DNA of 64,000 bases from Pseudomonadota bacterium (GCA_023391375.1 JAEWBB010000012.1:71764-135763), one strand, 5' to 3'; positions 36,590-46,830 are shown, numbered from the stretch's first letter. Made by a program: numbers and translations. The notes: generated by a model not told the origin, from the letters alone.

Positions 36590-37135
36590 TTAGAAGCGGG
36601 TGCCGATCGACGCGACGACCTGGTTGCGGGTCACGTCCTGCTCGTAGTTCGAGTAGCGGTACTCGGCGCCGACATAGGCCTTGCCGCCGATGCCCATCTG
36701 GCCGCCGACGCCCAGACGGTAACCGTCGAGATTGTCCGCGGCGTTGCCGAGCGAACCGTCGTACTTGAAGCGCGCGTTGGTGTAACCGCCCTTCACGTAG
36801 ACGTTCGACGTCGGGCTGACAGCCATGCTCAGGCGGCCGCCGGCGTAGAGGTCGCGGCCCGCCTTGACGGTTTCGCCCGGAAGGAACTCGTCCTTCATCG
36901 ACGACATCGACGCTTCGCCGTCGACGCCGAGGCTGACCGACGGGGTCAGCGCGACGTCGTAACCGGCACCGATGCCGAACAGCGCGCCGCCGTCCTTTTC
37001 ACCGCTCGCATTGACGCGGTCGTAGCCGCCGACGGCCTCGAGGCGCGGACCGGCAAGCGTCGAAGCCTGCTGGGCGAACGCCGGGGTGGCGACGGCGGTG
37101 GTGGCGAGGGCGGCGAGGATCACAATCTTGTTCAC
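36590..37135 (-). CDS. Small outer-membrane beta-barrel protein (OmpW/Omp25-like)
   Basis: 181 residues. Signal peptide MNKIVILAALATTAVATPAFA, then eight amphipathic strands and a C-terminal aromatic residue (VVASIGTRF), the shape of an eight-stranded porin-like barrel. The GTG start at 37135 has GGAG 7 bases upstream. Monocistronic, with its own terminator; such proteins are often abundant. The exact family cannot be fixed without a profile search. Confidence 0.85.
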   Translation of the reverse strand: MNKIVILAALATTAVATPAFAQQASTLAGPRLEAVGGYDRVNASGEKDGGALFGIGAGYDVALTPSVSLGVDGEASMSSMKDEFLPGETVKAGRDLYAGGRLSMAVSPTSNVYVKGGYTNARFKYDGSLGNAADNLDGYRLGVGGQMGIGGKAYVGAEYRYSNYEQDVTRNQVVASIGTRF

Positions 37136-37347
37136 TGGGTATCTCCATTCAACACTGCGCCGTGTTGCTGGCGCAGGCAGCCGTGCCCGTGCGCTCGAAG
37201 TGCGCGGGCCCGACCCAACTTCCCTGTTGCTTTGCCGACGCCCGGATGGGCGCCGAAGCCCCTCATCGGCCCGCATTGCTGACAGGTCGATGAATGAGGC
37301 GCGTCAATGATCGTGAATGGATTCGGGTTCCGAAGAATATTTTCGCT
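37136..37347 (-). promoter_or_regulatory. Intergenic region between mutL end and the outer-membrane protein gene
   Basis: 212 bases without a convincing gene. It must hold the promoter of the outer-membrane protein gene on the minus strand. I see no clear operator; a short AT-rich patch lies at 37335-37350 (AAGAATATTTTCG). Confidence 0.4.
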
Positions 37348-39105
37348 TCAGCGCCGGCCGAAAAGCTTCTCGATGTCGCCGTGCGCCAGTTTTACCCAGG
37401 TAGGACGGCCATGGTTGCACTGGCCGCTGTGGGGCGTGACCTCCATTTCCCGCAGGAGCGCGTTCATCTCGACGACCGAGAGGATTCGTCCGGCCCTGAC
37501 GGAGCCATGGCAGGCCATGGTCGCCGCAACGAGGTCGAGCTTGTCGCGCAGCGCGAGGCTGGTGCCCAGTTCCGCCAACTCTGCGGCAATGTCCGCCAGC
37601 AGCCCCGGCACATCGGTCTTGCCGAGCGGTGCGGGCGTCGCCCGGACGAGCATGGCGTTCACGCCGAACCGCTCGATTTCGAGGCCGAGGGCGGCGAGGT
37701 CGGCCGCCGCTTCCTCGAGACGATCGCAATCCGGCTCGTCCATGTCGACGACGTCGGGGATCAGCAGCGCCTGCCGTGCGACCTCGCCGCCGCCCGCCGC
37801 CTTGCGCATCCGCTCCAGCACCAACCGTTCGTGCGCGGCATGCTGGTCGACGATGACTAGGCCGTCGTCGGCCTCGGCAACGATATAGGTCGCCGCTACC
37901 TGTCCGCGCGCGATCCCCAGCGGGTAACTTGGTGCAGCCGCCGGCAACGGGGCGGCCTCGACCGCCCTGCCCTGCGGCAGGAAGTCCGGGCGGCGCTCCG
38001 CCACCGCGGCGCTTGTGAAAGGCTCGGGCGCCGACCACAGCCGCGGTTCGGGCGGCACGGGGACCGCGATGGGTTCGACCTGCCACGCGGCGGGTTGGGC
38101 GAACTGCTCGCGGGCGGCGCTGCGGTGTCCCGCCTCGTCGAGCGCGGCCCGAAGCCCGCCGACGATCAGCCCGCGCACTGCGGCGGGATCGCGGAACCGG
38201 ACTTCGGTTTTCGCCGGATGGACGTTGATGTCGACCTCGTCGCCCGGCACTTCGACGAACAGAGCGGCGACCGGGTGGCGGTCGCGGGCGAGCAGGTCTC
38301 GATAGGCAGCACGCAGGGCGCCGACCAGCAGCCGGTCCTTCACCGGCCGGTCGTTGACGAACAGATATTGCTGGTCGCCCATCCCGCGATTGTAGGTCGG
38401 CAGGCTGACCACGCCTGTGAGGCGCAGCCCCTCGCGGCCGGTATCGATGCCAAGGCCGTGGCGCTCGAGTTCGTGGCCCAGCAACGCCGCGACCCGCGCC
38501 GGCGCATCGCTCGGCTGGACCTTAAGCGTGGTCCGCCCGTCGTGTTCGAGCCGGAAGGCGACATCGCTCCGCGCCATCGCCAGCCGCTTCACCGCATCGA
38601 GGCAGGCAGCATATTCGGCGCGGGGGGAGCGCAGGAACTTGCGGCGGGCGGGCACCTTGTCGAACAAGCCCTCGACCCTCACTCGCGTGCCGGGAGGCAA
38701 GGCCGCCGGCCCCTCACCCGCGACAGTGCCGTGATCAACGACCAACTGCCAGCCGTCGGCACCTCGCGGACGGCTCTCGAGCGTAAGGCGCGACACGCTG
38801 GCGATCGAGGGCAGCGCCTCCCCCCGGAAGCCGAAGCTGGCGACGTCCTCGATCCGGTCGTCGGGTAGTTTCGAAGTCGCATGCCGTTCGAGTGCCAGGC
38901 GCATGTCGGCCGGGTCCATGCCATGGCCGTCGTCGGTCACCTCGACCATGTCGAGGCCGCCGGCCGAAAGGCGGACGGCCACGCTCGTCGCCCCCGCGTC
39001 GAGCGCGTTTTCGACCAGTTCCTTGAGGGCGCTGGCGGGCCGTTCCACCACCTCGCCGGCGGCGATGCGGTTGATGAGGTCGGACGGCAGCCTTCTTATT
39101 GACAT
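37348..39105 (-). CDS. mutL: DNA mismatch repair protein MutL
   Basis: 585 residues. N-terminal GHKL ATPase (about 1-330) with VVERPASALKELVENALDAG, DDGHGM and GFRGEAL. After a Pro-rich linker comes the C-terminal dimerisation/endonuclease domain with DQHAAHERLVLE, which matches the metal-binding DQHAx2Ex4E signature, and CNHGRPTW. It is therefore probably a nicking-competent MutL, as in bacteria without MutH. Divergent from mreB. Confidence 0.97.
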   Translation of the reverse strand: MSIRRLPSDLINRIAAGEVVERPASALKELVENALDAGATSVAVRLSAGGLDMVEVTDDGHGMDPADMRLALERHATSKLPDDRIEDVASFGFRGEALPSIASVSRLTLESRPRGADGWQLVVDHGTVAGEGPAALPPGTRVRVEGLFDKVPARRKFLRSPRAEYAACLDAVKRLAMARSDVAFRLEHDGRTTLKVQPSDAPARVAALLGHELERHGLGIDTGREGLRLTGVVSLPTYNRGMGDQQYLFVNDRPVKDRLLVGALRAAYRDLLARDRHPVAALFVEVPGDEVDINVHPAKTEVRFRDPAAVRGLIVGGLRAALDEAGHRSAAREQFAQPAAWQVEPIAVPVPPEPRLWSAPEPFTSAAVAERRPDFLPQGRAVEAAPLPAAAPSYPLGIARGQVAATYIVAEADDGLVIVDQHAAHERLVLERMRKAAGGGEVARQALLIPDVVDMDEPDCDRLEEAAADLAALGLEIERFGVNAMLVRATPAPLGKTDVPGLLADIAAELAELGTSLALRDKLDLVAATMACHGSVRAGRILSVVEMNALLREMEVTPHSGQCNHGRPTWVKLAHGDIEKLFGRR

Positions 39106-39260
39106 GCCGCCTGCACTAGCCCAATCGGAGCACGACCTTGAAGCACTGAATTTTCGAGGAAATTCATGCTGCTTTCACAAGGACTTGGATAAGGGGTCGT
39201 GAATCGGGCCGGCAAGCTTTCGGCACGGATCGGGCAATAGCGATAGACGGGGTCAAGGGA
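39106..39260. promoter_or_regulatory. mutL/mreB divergent promoter region with an inverted repeat
   Basis: 155 bases hold both promoters. GAATTT-TCGAGG-AAATTC at 39148-39165 is a perfect 6-bp-arm palindrome, a candidate operator. Nothing else stands out. Confidence 0.45.
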
Positions 39261-40304
39261 ATGTTCTGGACGCGCTGGTTCAAGTGGATGTCGCACGACA
39301 TGGCGATCGACCTGGGGACGGCCAACACGCTGGTTTACGTCCGCGGGCGGGGCATCGTGCTCAACGAGCCGTCGGTCGTCGCGCTGGAAACCATCCGCGG
39401 CGAAAAGAAGGTCAAGGCCGTCGGTGACGACGCCAAGCTGATGATGGGCAAGACCCCCGACCAGATCGAGGCGATCCGCCCGCTGCGCGACGGCGTCATC
39501 GCCGACATCGACGTGGCCGAGGACATGATCAAGCACTTCATCCGCAAGGTGCACGGCGGCAAGATGTCGTCGTGGCGCTTCCCGGAAATCGTCATCTGCG
39601 TGCCGTCGGGATCGACGAGCGTCGAGCGCCGCGCGATCCGCGATGCGGCCTCGAACGCGGGCGCTAGCGCTGTCTACCTGATCGAGGAGCCGATGGCCGC
39701 CGCGATCGGCGCCGGCATGCCGGTGACCGAGCCGGTCGGATCGATGGTCGTCGACATCGGCGGCGGCACGACCGAGGTTGCGGTGCTGTCGCTTCGCGGC
39801 CTCGCCTACACCACCTCGGTCCGCGTTGGCGGCGACAAGATGGACGAAGCGATTTCGTCCTACGTCCGCCGCAACCACAACCTACTGATCGGCGAAGCTA
39901 CGGCGGAGCGGATCAAGAAGGAAGTCGGCATTGCCAAGCCGCCGACCGACGGCATCGGCACCACGGTCCACATCAAGGGCCGCGACCTCGTCAACGGCGT
40001 GCCAAAGGAAATCTCGATCAACCAGGGCCAGATCGCCGAAGCGCTGTCGGAACCGGTCGGCACGATCGTCGAGGGCGTCCGCATCGCGCTCGAGAACACG
40101 GCGCCGGAACTGGCCGCCGACATCTGCGACCAGGGCATCGTCCTGACCGGCGGTGGCGCACTGCTGCAGGGTCTCGACGAAGTGCTTCGCGACGAAACCG
40201 GCCTGCCGGTGACGGTCGCCGACGACCCGCTGACCTGCGTTGCGCTGGGCACCGGACGCGCGCTCGAGGAAGAGCAGTTCCGCGGCGTCCTCCAGACCGC
40301 TTGA
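39261..40304 (+). CDS. mreB: Rod-shape actin homologue MreB
   Basis: 347 residues, an actin-like ATPase that guides lateral wall synthesis. An N-terminal amphipathic membrane tip (MFWTRWFKWMSHD) is followed by phosphate-1 motif MAIDLGTANTLVY, the connect region CVPSGSTSVERRA, phosphate-2 VVDIGGGTTEVAVL and adenosine motif GIVLTGGGALLQGLDE. First gene of mreB-mreC-mreD-mrdA-rodA. Confidence 0.98.
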   Translation: MFWTRWFKWMSHDMAIDLGTANTLVYVRGRGIVLNEPSVVALETIRGEKKVKAVGDDAKLMMGKTPDQIEAIRPLRDGVIADIDVAEDMIKHFIRKVHGGKMSSWRFPEIVICVPSGSTSVERRAIRDAASNAGASAVYLIEEPMAAAIGAGMPVTEPVGSMVVDIGGGTTEVAVLSLRGLAYTTSVRVGGDKMDEAISSYVRRNHNLLIGEATAERIKKEVGIAKPPTDGIGTTVHIKGRDLVNGVPKEISINQGQIAEALSEPVGTIVEGVRIALENTAPELAADICDQGIVLTGGGALLQGLDEVLRDETGLPVTVADDPLTCVALGTGRALEEEQFRGVLQTA

Positions 40305-40315
40305 GGACCTGAGGG

Positions 40316-41197
40316 ATGGCGTCGCCGGCGGGGCCGCGCCCGGGCTGGTCACGGCGCGCACAATATACGCTGTTCTTCGGCTTCATCGCGACCGTCGCGG
40401 CGGTCGTGATCGGGCTGGTGATGCTCGTCCTCAGCCTCGTCGCGCCCAAGGCCTACGGCTTTGTGCGGCGGGGTGCGCTCGATGCCATCTCACCGGTAAC
40501 GATCGCATTGTCGGACGTCGGCGCGACCGCCCAGGGCCTGGTCAATGGCACGGGCGATTACTGGAATGCCGCCCAGCAGAACGGTGATCTCAAGAAACGC
40601 AACGCCGCACTGATGCAGCGCATGGTCGAAGCGAAGGGCATCCAGCTCGAGAACGCCGAACTCAAGAAGCTGCTCGGCCTTGTCGAAAGCGAGCGCAAGG
40701 CGATCGCCACCGGCCGCATCGTCGGCTCGTCGTTCGACAGCCCGCGGCGTTTCGCCATCCTGTCGATCGGAAAGGATTCGGGTGTTCTCGAAGGCATGCC
40801 GGTGCGATCGGGCGAGGGCCTGATCGGTCGCGTGGTCGATGCCGGCGCCCGGGCCAGCCGCGTGCTGCTCGTCAGCGATCGCGCCAACGTCGTCCCGGCC
40901 AAGATCTTGCGTACCGGCCAGCCGGTGATTGCCACCGGCCGTGGCGACGGCACGGTCGACGTCCGCCCGCTCGAGGTCGGCAAGAACCCCTTCCAGCGCG
41001 GTGACGTCATCATCACATCCGGCACCGGCGGCCTTTATCCTCCGCTCGTCCCGGTCGCGAAGGTGGTCCGCCTCGACGACGACGGCGCGCTGGCCCTCCC
41101 AGTCGCCGATCCCGCCAAGGTCAGCTTCGCCTCGGTCGAGCCGCCATACGAGCCCGCCGCCCTGGCCGAAGCCAAGCGCGACGAGCCGGCCGACTGA
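40316..41197 (+). CDS. mreC: Rod shape-determining protein MreC
   Basis: 293 residues with one N-terminal transmembrane helix (about 22-45), a periplasmic coiled coil (about 80-120) and the two-barrel MreC domain (RIVGSSFDSPRRFAILSIGK and LEVGKNPFQRGDVIITSGTGG). It activates PBP2 and links it to MreB. The stop overlaps the mreD ATG (TGATG). The C-terminus is acidic. Confidence 0.95.
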   Translation: MASPAGPRPGWSRRAQYTLFFGFIATVAAVVIGLVMLVLSLVAPKAYGFVRRGALDAISPVTIALSDVGATAQGLVNGTGDYWNAAQQNGDLKKRNAALMQRMVEAKGIQLENAELKKLLGLVESERKAIATGRIVGSSFDSPRRFAILSIGKDSGVLEGMPVRSGEGLIGRVVDAGARASRVLLVSDRANVVPAKILRTGQPVIATGRGDGTVDVRPLEVGKNPFQRGDVIITSGTGGLYPPLVPVAKVVRLDDDGALALPVADPAKVSFASVEPPYEPAALAEAKRDEPAD

Positions 41198-41721
41198 TGG
41201 GCCGGTCGGCGCTCGCCCCCGCGCCGCGCGCGCTGAACAAGGGACCGCGCCCGCTGGCCCAGGCCGTGCCGTGGATCAGCGTGCTGGTGGCGTCGATGCT
41301 CAGCGCGCTGCCGATCGTTGCTAGGGTCGGCTGGTGGCCGTCTGCCGGATTGTTGATGCTGCTTGCGTGGCGGGTCCACCGTGCCGATTGCTGGCCTTCG
41401 TGGGCGGCGGCCTTCCTCGGCTTTGCGAACGACGTGTTGAGCGGCGGGACGATCGGCTTTTCGGTCGCGCTGTGGCCGTTCATCATGCTGGCGATGGACG
41501 TCATCGACCGGCGTACGATGTGGCGCGACTGGCGGCTCGAGTGGGCCATCGCCGCCGGCTTCATTATCCTCACCGAATTCCTCGAATGGCGTGTCGCCAG
41601 TGTCGCGGGGGCGCCGGTTCGCTTCGCCCTGATCTGGCCCGCAATGGTGGTCGGCGTGCTCAGCTATCCGATCGCCTCCTTCGTCATCCACCGCCTCGAC
41701 CGCTGGAGGGAAAACCGGTGA
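41197..41721 (+). CDS. mreD: Rod shape-determining protein MreD
   Basis: 174 residues with five to six membrane segments; a scaffold of the elongasome. Recognised by topology, by WPSWAAAFLGFANDVLSGGTIGFSVALW-type sections, and by its place between mreC and mrdA, both of which it overlaps. The family is poorly conserved, so context matters. Confidence 0.92.
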   Translation: MGRSALAPAPRALNKGPRPLAQAVPWISVLVASMLSALPIVARVGWWPSAGLLMLLAWRVHRADCWPSWAAAFLGFANDVLSGGTIGFSVALWPFIMLAMDVIDRRTMWRDWRLEWAIAAGFIILTEFLEWRVASVAGAPVRFALIWPAMVVGVLSYPIASFVIHRLDRWRENR

Positions 41722-43640
41722 GGTCGCGGCGCAAGATCAAGGGCGCGGCGCGTTTTACCGAGGCACACCAGTCGCTCACCTATTCCCGGCGGATGATGCT
41801 GATCGGCGGCGCGCAGGCGACGATCGCGACCGCGCTGATCGCCCGGCTCGGCTATCTCGCGATCGACCAGCACCAGCTGTACCAGACCAAGTCGGAGGAC
41901 AACCGGGTCCAGCTGATCGTCGTTCCGCCGCGCCGGGGCTGGATCGTCGACCGCAACAACAAGCCGATCGCCATCAACCGGTCGGACTTCCGCATCGACA
42001 TCGTCCCGGAACAGCTTGAACATCCGGTCGAGACGGTCAGGCTGCTTGCCCAGCTCCTCGAATTGAGCAGCGACGACATCGACCGCATCGTCAAGGAGCT
42101 GAAGGCGTCGAGCGGCTACCGGCCGGTCCAGGTCGCGGAAAACGTCCCTTACGACAAATATGCTGCTGTTACCGTGCGCCTGCCCGAACTCCCAGGCGTC
42201 GTCCCGCAGCGCGGCTTTTCCCGTTTCTATCCGGCGGGTCCGGCCGTCGCGCATCTGGTGGGCTACGTCGGCGCGGCCAACGCCAAGGAATATGACGCGG
42301 AAGGTAAGAACCCCCTGCTCGTCACGCCGGGCTTCAAGATCGGCAAGGACGGCCTTGAAAAGGTTCTCGAACCCAGGCTCCGGGGACAACCCGGGGGCCA
42401 GCGGGTCGAGCTGACGGCGCGCGGCAAGCTCGTCCGGGAGCTCGAGCCGAAGCCCGACCGGAGCGGCCAGACGGTCAAGCTGACGATCGACGCGGGCCTT
42501 CAGGAATATGCCGCACGGCGTATGGGCGACCAGTCCGGTGCCCTGGTCGCAATCGATGCGACCAACGGCGACATGCTGGCCTATGTCTCGATGCCGGCGT
42601 TCGACCCGAACAGCTTCAGCGACGGAATCGGCCGCACCGAGTGGAAAATGTTGTCGGAAAACGACCACATCCCGCTGCTCAACAAGGTGGCGCAGGGCCT
42701 TTATCCGTCGGGATCGACCATCAAGCCGGCGATGGCGCTTGCCTTCCTCCAGCAGGGGATCGACCCGCACCGCCGGGTTCACTGCCCGGGCGGGCTGCGG
42801 ATCGGCAACCGCTATTTCCGTTGCGACGCCGTCCACGGTTCCGTCGACATGCACACCGCGATCGAGCGCAGCTGCAACACCTATTTCTGGGCGACCGGCC
42901 TGATCACCGATCCGCAGAAGACGACCGAGATGGTGAACTATCTCGGCTACGGTCAGAAGTTCGACCTGCCGATCCCGTCCCAGCGCTACGGCACCATGCC
43001 GAACCCCGAGTGGTTGGAGAAAAAATACCACCGCAAATGGCAGGGATATGATTCCGCCAACACGTCGATCGGCCAGGGCTATGTCCTCATTAATCCGATG
43101 CAGTTGGCGGTCATGCCGGCCCGCCTGGCGTCCGGGAAACTGCTCCAGCCTCGGCTCGTCATGGGCGAAAAGCAGGCGCCGCCGGCCGCCGTCAACGCGA
43201 CTGCCGAACAGCTCGAGATCATCCGCAAGGCGATGGCTGCCGTGGTCAACGGCAGTGGTACGGCGGTGGCCTCCAAGCTTCCCATCGAGGGCGTCCAGAT
43301 GGCCGGCAAGACCGGCACTGCGCAGGTATTCCGTCTCGAAGCTCGCGGCCACCAGTCCAACTGGGCGCTTCGCGACCACGCGCTGTTCATCGCCTTTGCC
43401 CCGGCCGAACAGCCGCGCTACGCGATCGGGTGCATCATCGAGCATGGCGGCTTCGGCGCGTCGGCCGCAGCACCGATCGTCCGCGACACGATGACGTTCC
43501 TGTTCGACCAGCAAAAGGCGATGGATTCGCTCGTCCCGCTCGAAAAGCAGTGGGGCGGCACACTGGCCGAACGCACCGCGCGGCAGGCGGCGCAGTTCGA
43601 TGCCATCGCCCGTGCCAACAGCGTGAAGACTACTGCATGA
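41718..43640 (+). CDS. mrdA: Peptidoglycan D,D-transpeptidase PBP2
   Basis: 640-residue class B penicillin-binding protein of the elongasome. A membrane anchor near 28-48 is followed by the pedestal region. The transpeptidase domain has the active-site Ser333 in SGSTIK, Ser385-Cys-Asn387, and Lys531 in KTGT. The GTG start overlaps the mreD stop (GTGA), with GGAGGG 8 bases upstream. It cross-links lateral wall with RodA. Confidence 0.97.
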   Translation: MRSRRKIKGAARFTEAHQSLTYSRRMMLIGGAQATIATALIARLGYLAIDQHQLYQTKSEDNRVQLIVVPPRRGWIVDRNNKPIAINRSDFRIDIVPEQLEHPVETVRLLAQLLELSSDDIDRIVKELKASSGYRPVQVAENVPYDKYAAVTVRLPELPGVVPQRGFSRFYPAGPAVAHLVGYVGAANAKEYDAEGKNPLLVTPGFKIGKDGLEKVLEPRLRGQPGGQRVELTARGKLVRELEPKPDRSGQTVKLTIDAGLQEYAARRMGDQSGALVAIDATNGDMLAYVSMPAFDPNSFSDGIGRTEWKMLSENDHIPLLNKVAQGLYPSGSTIKPAMALAFLQQGIDPHRRVHCPGGLRIGNRYFRCDAVHGSVDMHTAIERSCNTYFWATGLITDPQKTTEMVNYLGYGQKFDLPIPSQRYGTMPNPEWLEKKYHRKWQGYDSANTSIGQGYVLINPMQLAVMPARLASGKLLQPRLVMGEKQAPPAAVNATAEQLEIIRKAMAAVVNGSGTAVASKLPIEGVQMAGKTGTAQVFRLEARGHQSNWALRDHALFIAFAPAEQPRYAIGCIIEHGGFGASAAAPIVRDTMTFLFDQQKAMDSLVPLEKQWGGTLAERTARQAAQFDAIARANSVKTTA

Positions 43641-44746
43641 TTCCGTCCAACGTCGTCCCCCAGCCGCTTGCCCGCCTGCCGTGGAAGCTGATCGTGCTGA
43701 TCCTGTCGATTTGCGGGATCGGGCTCGTCACCCTCTACTCGGCGGCCGGCGGCTCGCTCTCGCCGTGGGCGCTGAAGCAGGCGGTGCTGATCCTCTTTTT
43801 CCTGTCGGTCGCGATCGGCATGTCGTGGATCCCGGAGAATTTCATCAAGGGCCTGGTCTTCCCGGCCTATGTCATCATCATGGTGCTGCTCGTCGCCGTC
43901 GAGGCGATCGGCTTCGTCGGGAAGGGCGCGCAGCGCTGGGTCGACCTCGGCTTCATCCGCCTGCAACCGTCGGAATTCATGAAGCCGGCGATCGTGCTGA
44001 CGCTGGCGCGGTTCTACGAGTTGTTGCCGGTCGGCGACGTCCGCCGTTGGCGCGGCCTCTGGCCGGCGGCGCTGCTGGTGCTGGTCCCATGGGCGCTGAT
44101 CCTGATCCAGCCGGACCTCGGCACGGCCACCATGGTCCTGTTGTCGGGCGTGACCGTGATGTTCCTCGCCGGCCTGCCGATGTGGTACTTCCTGGGCGCC
44201 GTCGGAGTCGCTGCAGCCGCCCTCCCCATCCTCTTCTCGATGCTCCACGACTACCAGCGCAAACGGGTGCTGATCTTCATGGATCCGGAGAGCGATCCGC
44301 TCGGTTCCGGCTACCATATCAGCCAGTCGAAAATCGCGATCGGATCGGGCGGCCTGTGGGGCAAAGGCTATCTCAACGGATCGCAAAGCCATCTCGACTA
44401 CCTTCCCGAAGGCCACACCGATTTTGTCTACGCCACCATGGTCGAGGAATGGGGCTTCGTCGGCGGGGCTGTCCTCATCATCGCCTTCCTGATGGTCGTC
44501 CGCTGGGGCATGCGCGTCGCCAAGCGCGCGCCCACCCGGTTTGGCCGGCTTACAGCGGCAGGGCTTTCGACGACCATCTTCTTCTATTTCTCGGTCAACC
44601 TCATGATGGTGATGGGCCTTGCACCGGTCGTGGGCATCCCGTTGCCACTGGTCAGCTTCGGCGGTTCGGCGGTCATGACCGTGATGCTGTGCATCGGCAT
44701 CCTGATGAGCCTTGAACGGCAACAACGAACGCGCGCCCGCAACTAG
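43637..44746 (+). CDS. rodA: Peptidoglycan glycosyltransferase RodA
   Basis: A 369-residue SEDS-family polymerase with about ten membrane segments. Signature regions: KGAQRWVDLGFIRLQPSEFMKPA with the catalytic-type Asp region following, PEGHTDFVYATMVEEWGFVG, and GIPLPLVSFGGSAVMT near the C-terminus. Partner of PBP2; the ATG overlaps the mrdA stop. Last gene of the operon. Confidence 0.97.
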   Translation: MIPSNVVPQPLARLPWKLIVLILSICGIGLVTLYSAAGGSLSPWALKQAVLILFFLSVAIGMSWIPENFIKGLVFPAYVIIMVLLVAVEAIGFVGKGAQRWVDLGFIRLQPSEFMKPAIVLTLARFYELLPVGDVRRWRGLWPAALLVLVPWALILIQPDLGTATMVLLSGVTVMFLAGLPMWYFLGAVGVAAAALPILFSMLHDYQRKRVLIFMDPESDPLGSGYHISQSKIAIGSGGLWGKGYLNGSQSHLDYLPEGHTDFVYATMVEEWGFVGGAVLIIAFLMVVRWGMRVAKRAPTRFGRLTAAGLSTTIFFYFSVNLMMVMGLAPVVGIPLPLVSFGGSAVMTVMLCIGILMSLERQQRTRARN

Positions 44747-44987
44747 TCGCGACCAGTTCAAATCCGCAGGCGCGCGCGAAATGAGAATAGCGACGTCCAT
44801 TCGGACTCAGGACGGGAGCGGCGCTCGGAAAAGCCTCATTAGATTATCACGAAAAATGGCGGCTTTCCTACAATTACCGGCTGACCTTTTAATTTTCCGC
44901 GATTGGCGGTTGCGCGGGTGTGGCAAGGCTGTTAGAGGCCCGCCCGCGCCACCGGTACACCGGTCCCGCGCAATTGCCTTTCGGCAT
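44747..44987 (+). promoter_or_regulatory. Intergenic region between rodA and tRNA-Lys
   Basis: 241 bases, AT-rich around 44835-44900 compared with its surroundings, which fits the promoter of tRNA-Lys. No terminator hairpin for rodA and no gene were recognised. Confidence 0.4.
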
Positions 44988-45048
<61 letters not shown>

Positions 45049-45063
<15 letters not shown>

Positions 45064-46167
45064 CCTTTGCCTTCGATCAATTAACTCAGGCAGCGCGCAA
45101 GCTGACCTTGCCGCCGGCGTGTCGTTCGGCCCGGCTAGCTCCAGTTCCAGCAGCACCAGCTGCACCTCGCCGGTGGCGGCATTCGACAGTCGCACCACTT
45201 CGTCGACCGGCACGGCGGTCGGCCCCAGCAACGCCTCCACTGCGCCTCGGACGTTTTCCGGCGCGTCGACCGGCCCGCCGAACTCGTACGCTGTTGCCGG
45301 AGGCGCAGCGAGACGCGGCGCGCTGGGCCGGATGGATTCGATCACGTCGGCAGCGTTCTGGACCAGCGTGGCGCCCTCCCGGATCAGGAGGTTGCAGCCC
45401 TGCGCGCGGGGATCGAGCGGCGAGCCGGGAACCGCCATGACCTCGCGTCCCGACTCTGCCGCCAGGCGGGCGGTGATCAGGGAGCCTGAGCGCGGTGCGG
45501 CCTCGACCACGACCGTGCCCGTGGCAAGGCCGGCGATGATCCGGTTGCGATAGGGAAAATGCCGCGCCCGCGGCTCGGTCCCGGGAGGCATTTCGGCGAC
45601 CAGCAGTCCCCGGCTCGCGACCGCTTCCTGCCGATCGGCATTCTCCGGCGGATAGACGACGTCGAGCCCACCGGCGATGACGCCGATCGTTCCGCTTTCG
45701 AGCGCCCCGTCATGCGCGGCGCTGTCGATGCCGCGGGCAAGGCCTGAAACGACGACGATCCGCTCGTCCCCGAGATCGCGGGCAAGGCCTCGGGCGAAAC
45801 GGCAGGCGGCTGCACTGGCGTTGCGCGCCCCGACCATCGCCACCATCGGCCGATCGAGGAGTGAAAGGTCACCGCGGACGGTCAGTAATGGCGGGGCATC
45901 CTCCATCTCCGCGAGCGCCCGAGGATAGAGACCTTGTCCGAGGCTAAGGTAACGACCTCCCAGCCGCTTGACCTCGTCCATCTCCCGCTGCGCCTGGCCA
46001 CGGGTCCACGGGCTAAGGGTCCTGCCCTTCCCGCGTCGCGCAAGGTCAGGCAGCGCGTCGAGCGCGGACTGCGCGGTGCCGAAACGGGCAAGCAACTGGC
46101 GGAAAGCAACGGGGCCGACGCCCGGCGTACGGATCAGGCACAGCCGGGCGACGAGATCGTCGCTCAA
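45049..46167 (-). CDS. dprA: DNA processing protein DprA, 3' end apparently frameshifted
   Basis: 372 residues; protects incoming single-stranded DNA and loads RecA in transformation. Rossmann core: MVAMVGARNAS, VVSGLARGIDSAAH, GVIAGGLDVVYPPEN, PYRNRIIAGL, EAAPRSGSLITA; then the C-terminal winged helix. The TTG start overlaps the plsY stop (TTGA). After LELELAG the reading frame leaves the family pattern. In another frame the same bases encode ERHAGGKVSLRAA and stop at 45086, the usual DprA ending. The current frame runs 37 bases further, into tRNA-Lys. A frameshift near 45130 (about 4 bases lost) is the likely cause, or a sequencing error. Confidence 0.9.
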
Positions 46168-46763
46168 GCGGATTTTCTTCCGACGCGCGGTTCCTCGCCC
46201 CGACGGAGGCGGCGGATATTGTCGCCATGCTTCCAGATCACGAGCACCGCGAGGCCCGCGAGCAGCGGAACGAGCGTGCGTTCGCCGCGCACGAACGCGG
46301 CGATGGGCGCGGAAGCCGCCGCGGCCATGCCGGCGACCGACGAAATGCGCAGGGTGAGCAGCAGGCCGATCCAGACGGCGGCGTAAACGACGGCAAGGAT
46401 CGGCGAGAGGCCGACCAGGACGCCAAGGAACGTCGCCACGCCCTTGCCGCCGCGGAACCGAAGCCAAACGGGATAAAGGTGGCCGATCATTGCGCCCCCC
46501 GCAGCGGCGATCTCGCCACCGGGTAGAAAGCGATGGGCCAACATGACGGCGGCCGTGCCTTTCACCGCGTCGAGCAGCAGCGTCGCCGCCGCCAGCTTCT
46601 TGGAGCCGGTGCGCAACACATTGGTGGCACCGATGTTGCCCGACCCGATGTCACGAATGTCCCCCTTGCCGCCCAGGCGCGTCAGCAACAGGCCGAACGG
46701 GATCGAGCCAAGCAGGTAGCCAAGCAGGACGGCGAGAAGGATGGTCTGGTTCATCGCGGCCAT
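46164..46763 (-). CDS. plsY: Glycerol-3-phosphate acyltransferase PlsY
   Basis: A 199-residue membrane enzyme that acylates glycerol-3-phosphate from acyl-phosphate. Motifs: GSIPFGLLL, DIRDIGSGNIGATNVLR, GHLYPVWLRFRGGKGVAT and WKHGDNIRRLRRGEE; five membrane helices. The stop overlaps the dprA start. The start may be three codons later (46754, MNQTILLA); neither has a strong ribosome site. Confidence 0.96.
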   Translation of the reverse strand: MAAMNQTILLAVLLGYLLGSIPFGLLLTRLGGKGDIRDIGSGNIGATNVLRTGSKKLAAATLLLDAVKGTAAVMLAHRFLPGGEIAAAGGAMIGHLYPVWLRFRGGKGVATFLGVLVGLSPILAVVYAAVWIGLLLTLRISSVAGMAAAASAPIAAFVRGERTLVPLLAGLAVLVIWKHGDNIRRLRRGEEPRVGRKSA

Positions 46764-46830
46764 GGCTTAGCAGATCGATTGTCCCCCGCAATGTTGCCGA
46801 CCGGGGCAAACCCCGCCAAGAAGCGCCACG

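Noticed and set aside
41664..43514. A 616-codon open frame on the minus strand
   Set aside because: Antisense to mrdA; same shadow composition and no recognisable domain.
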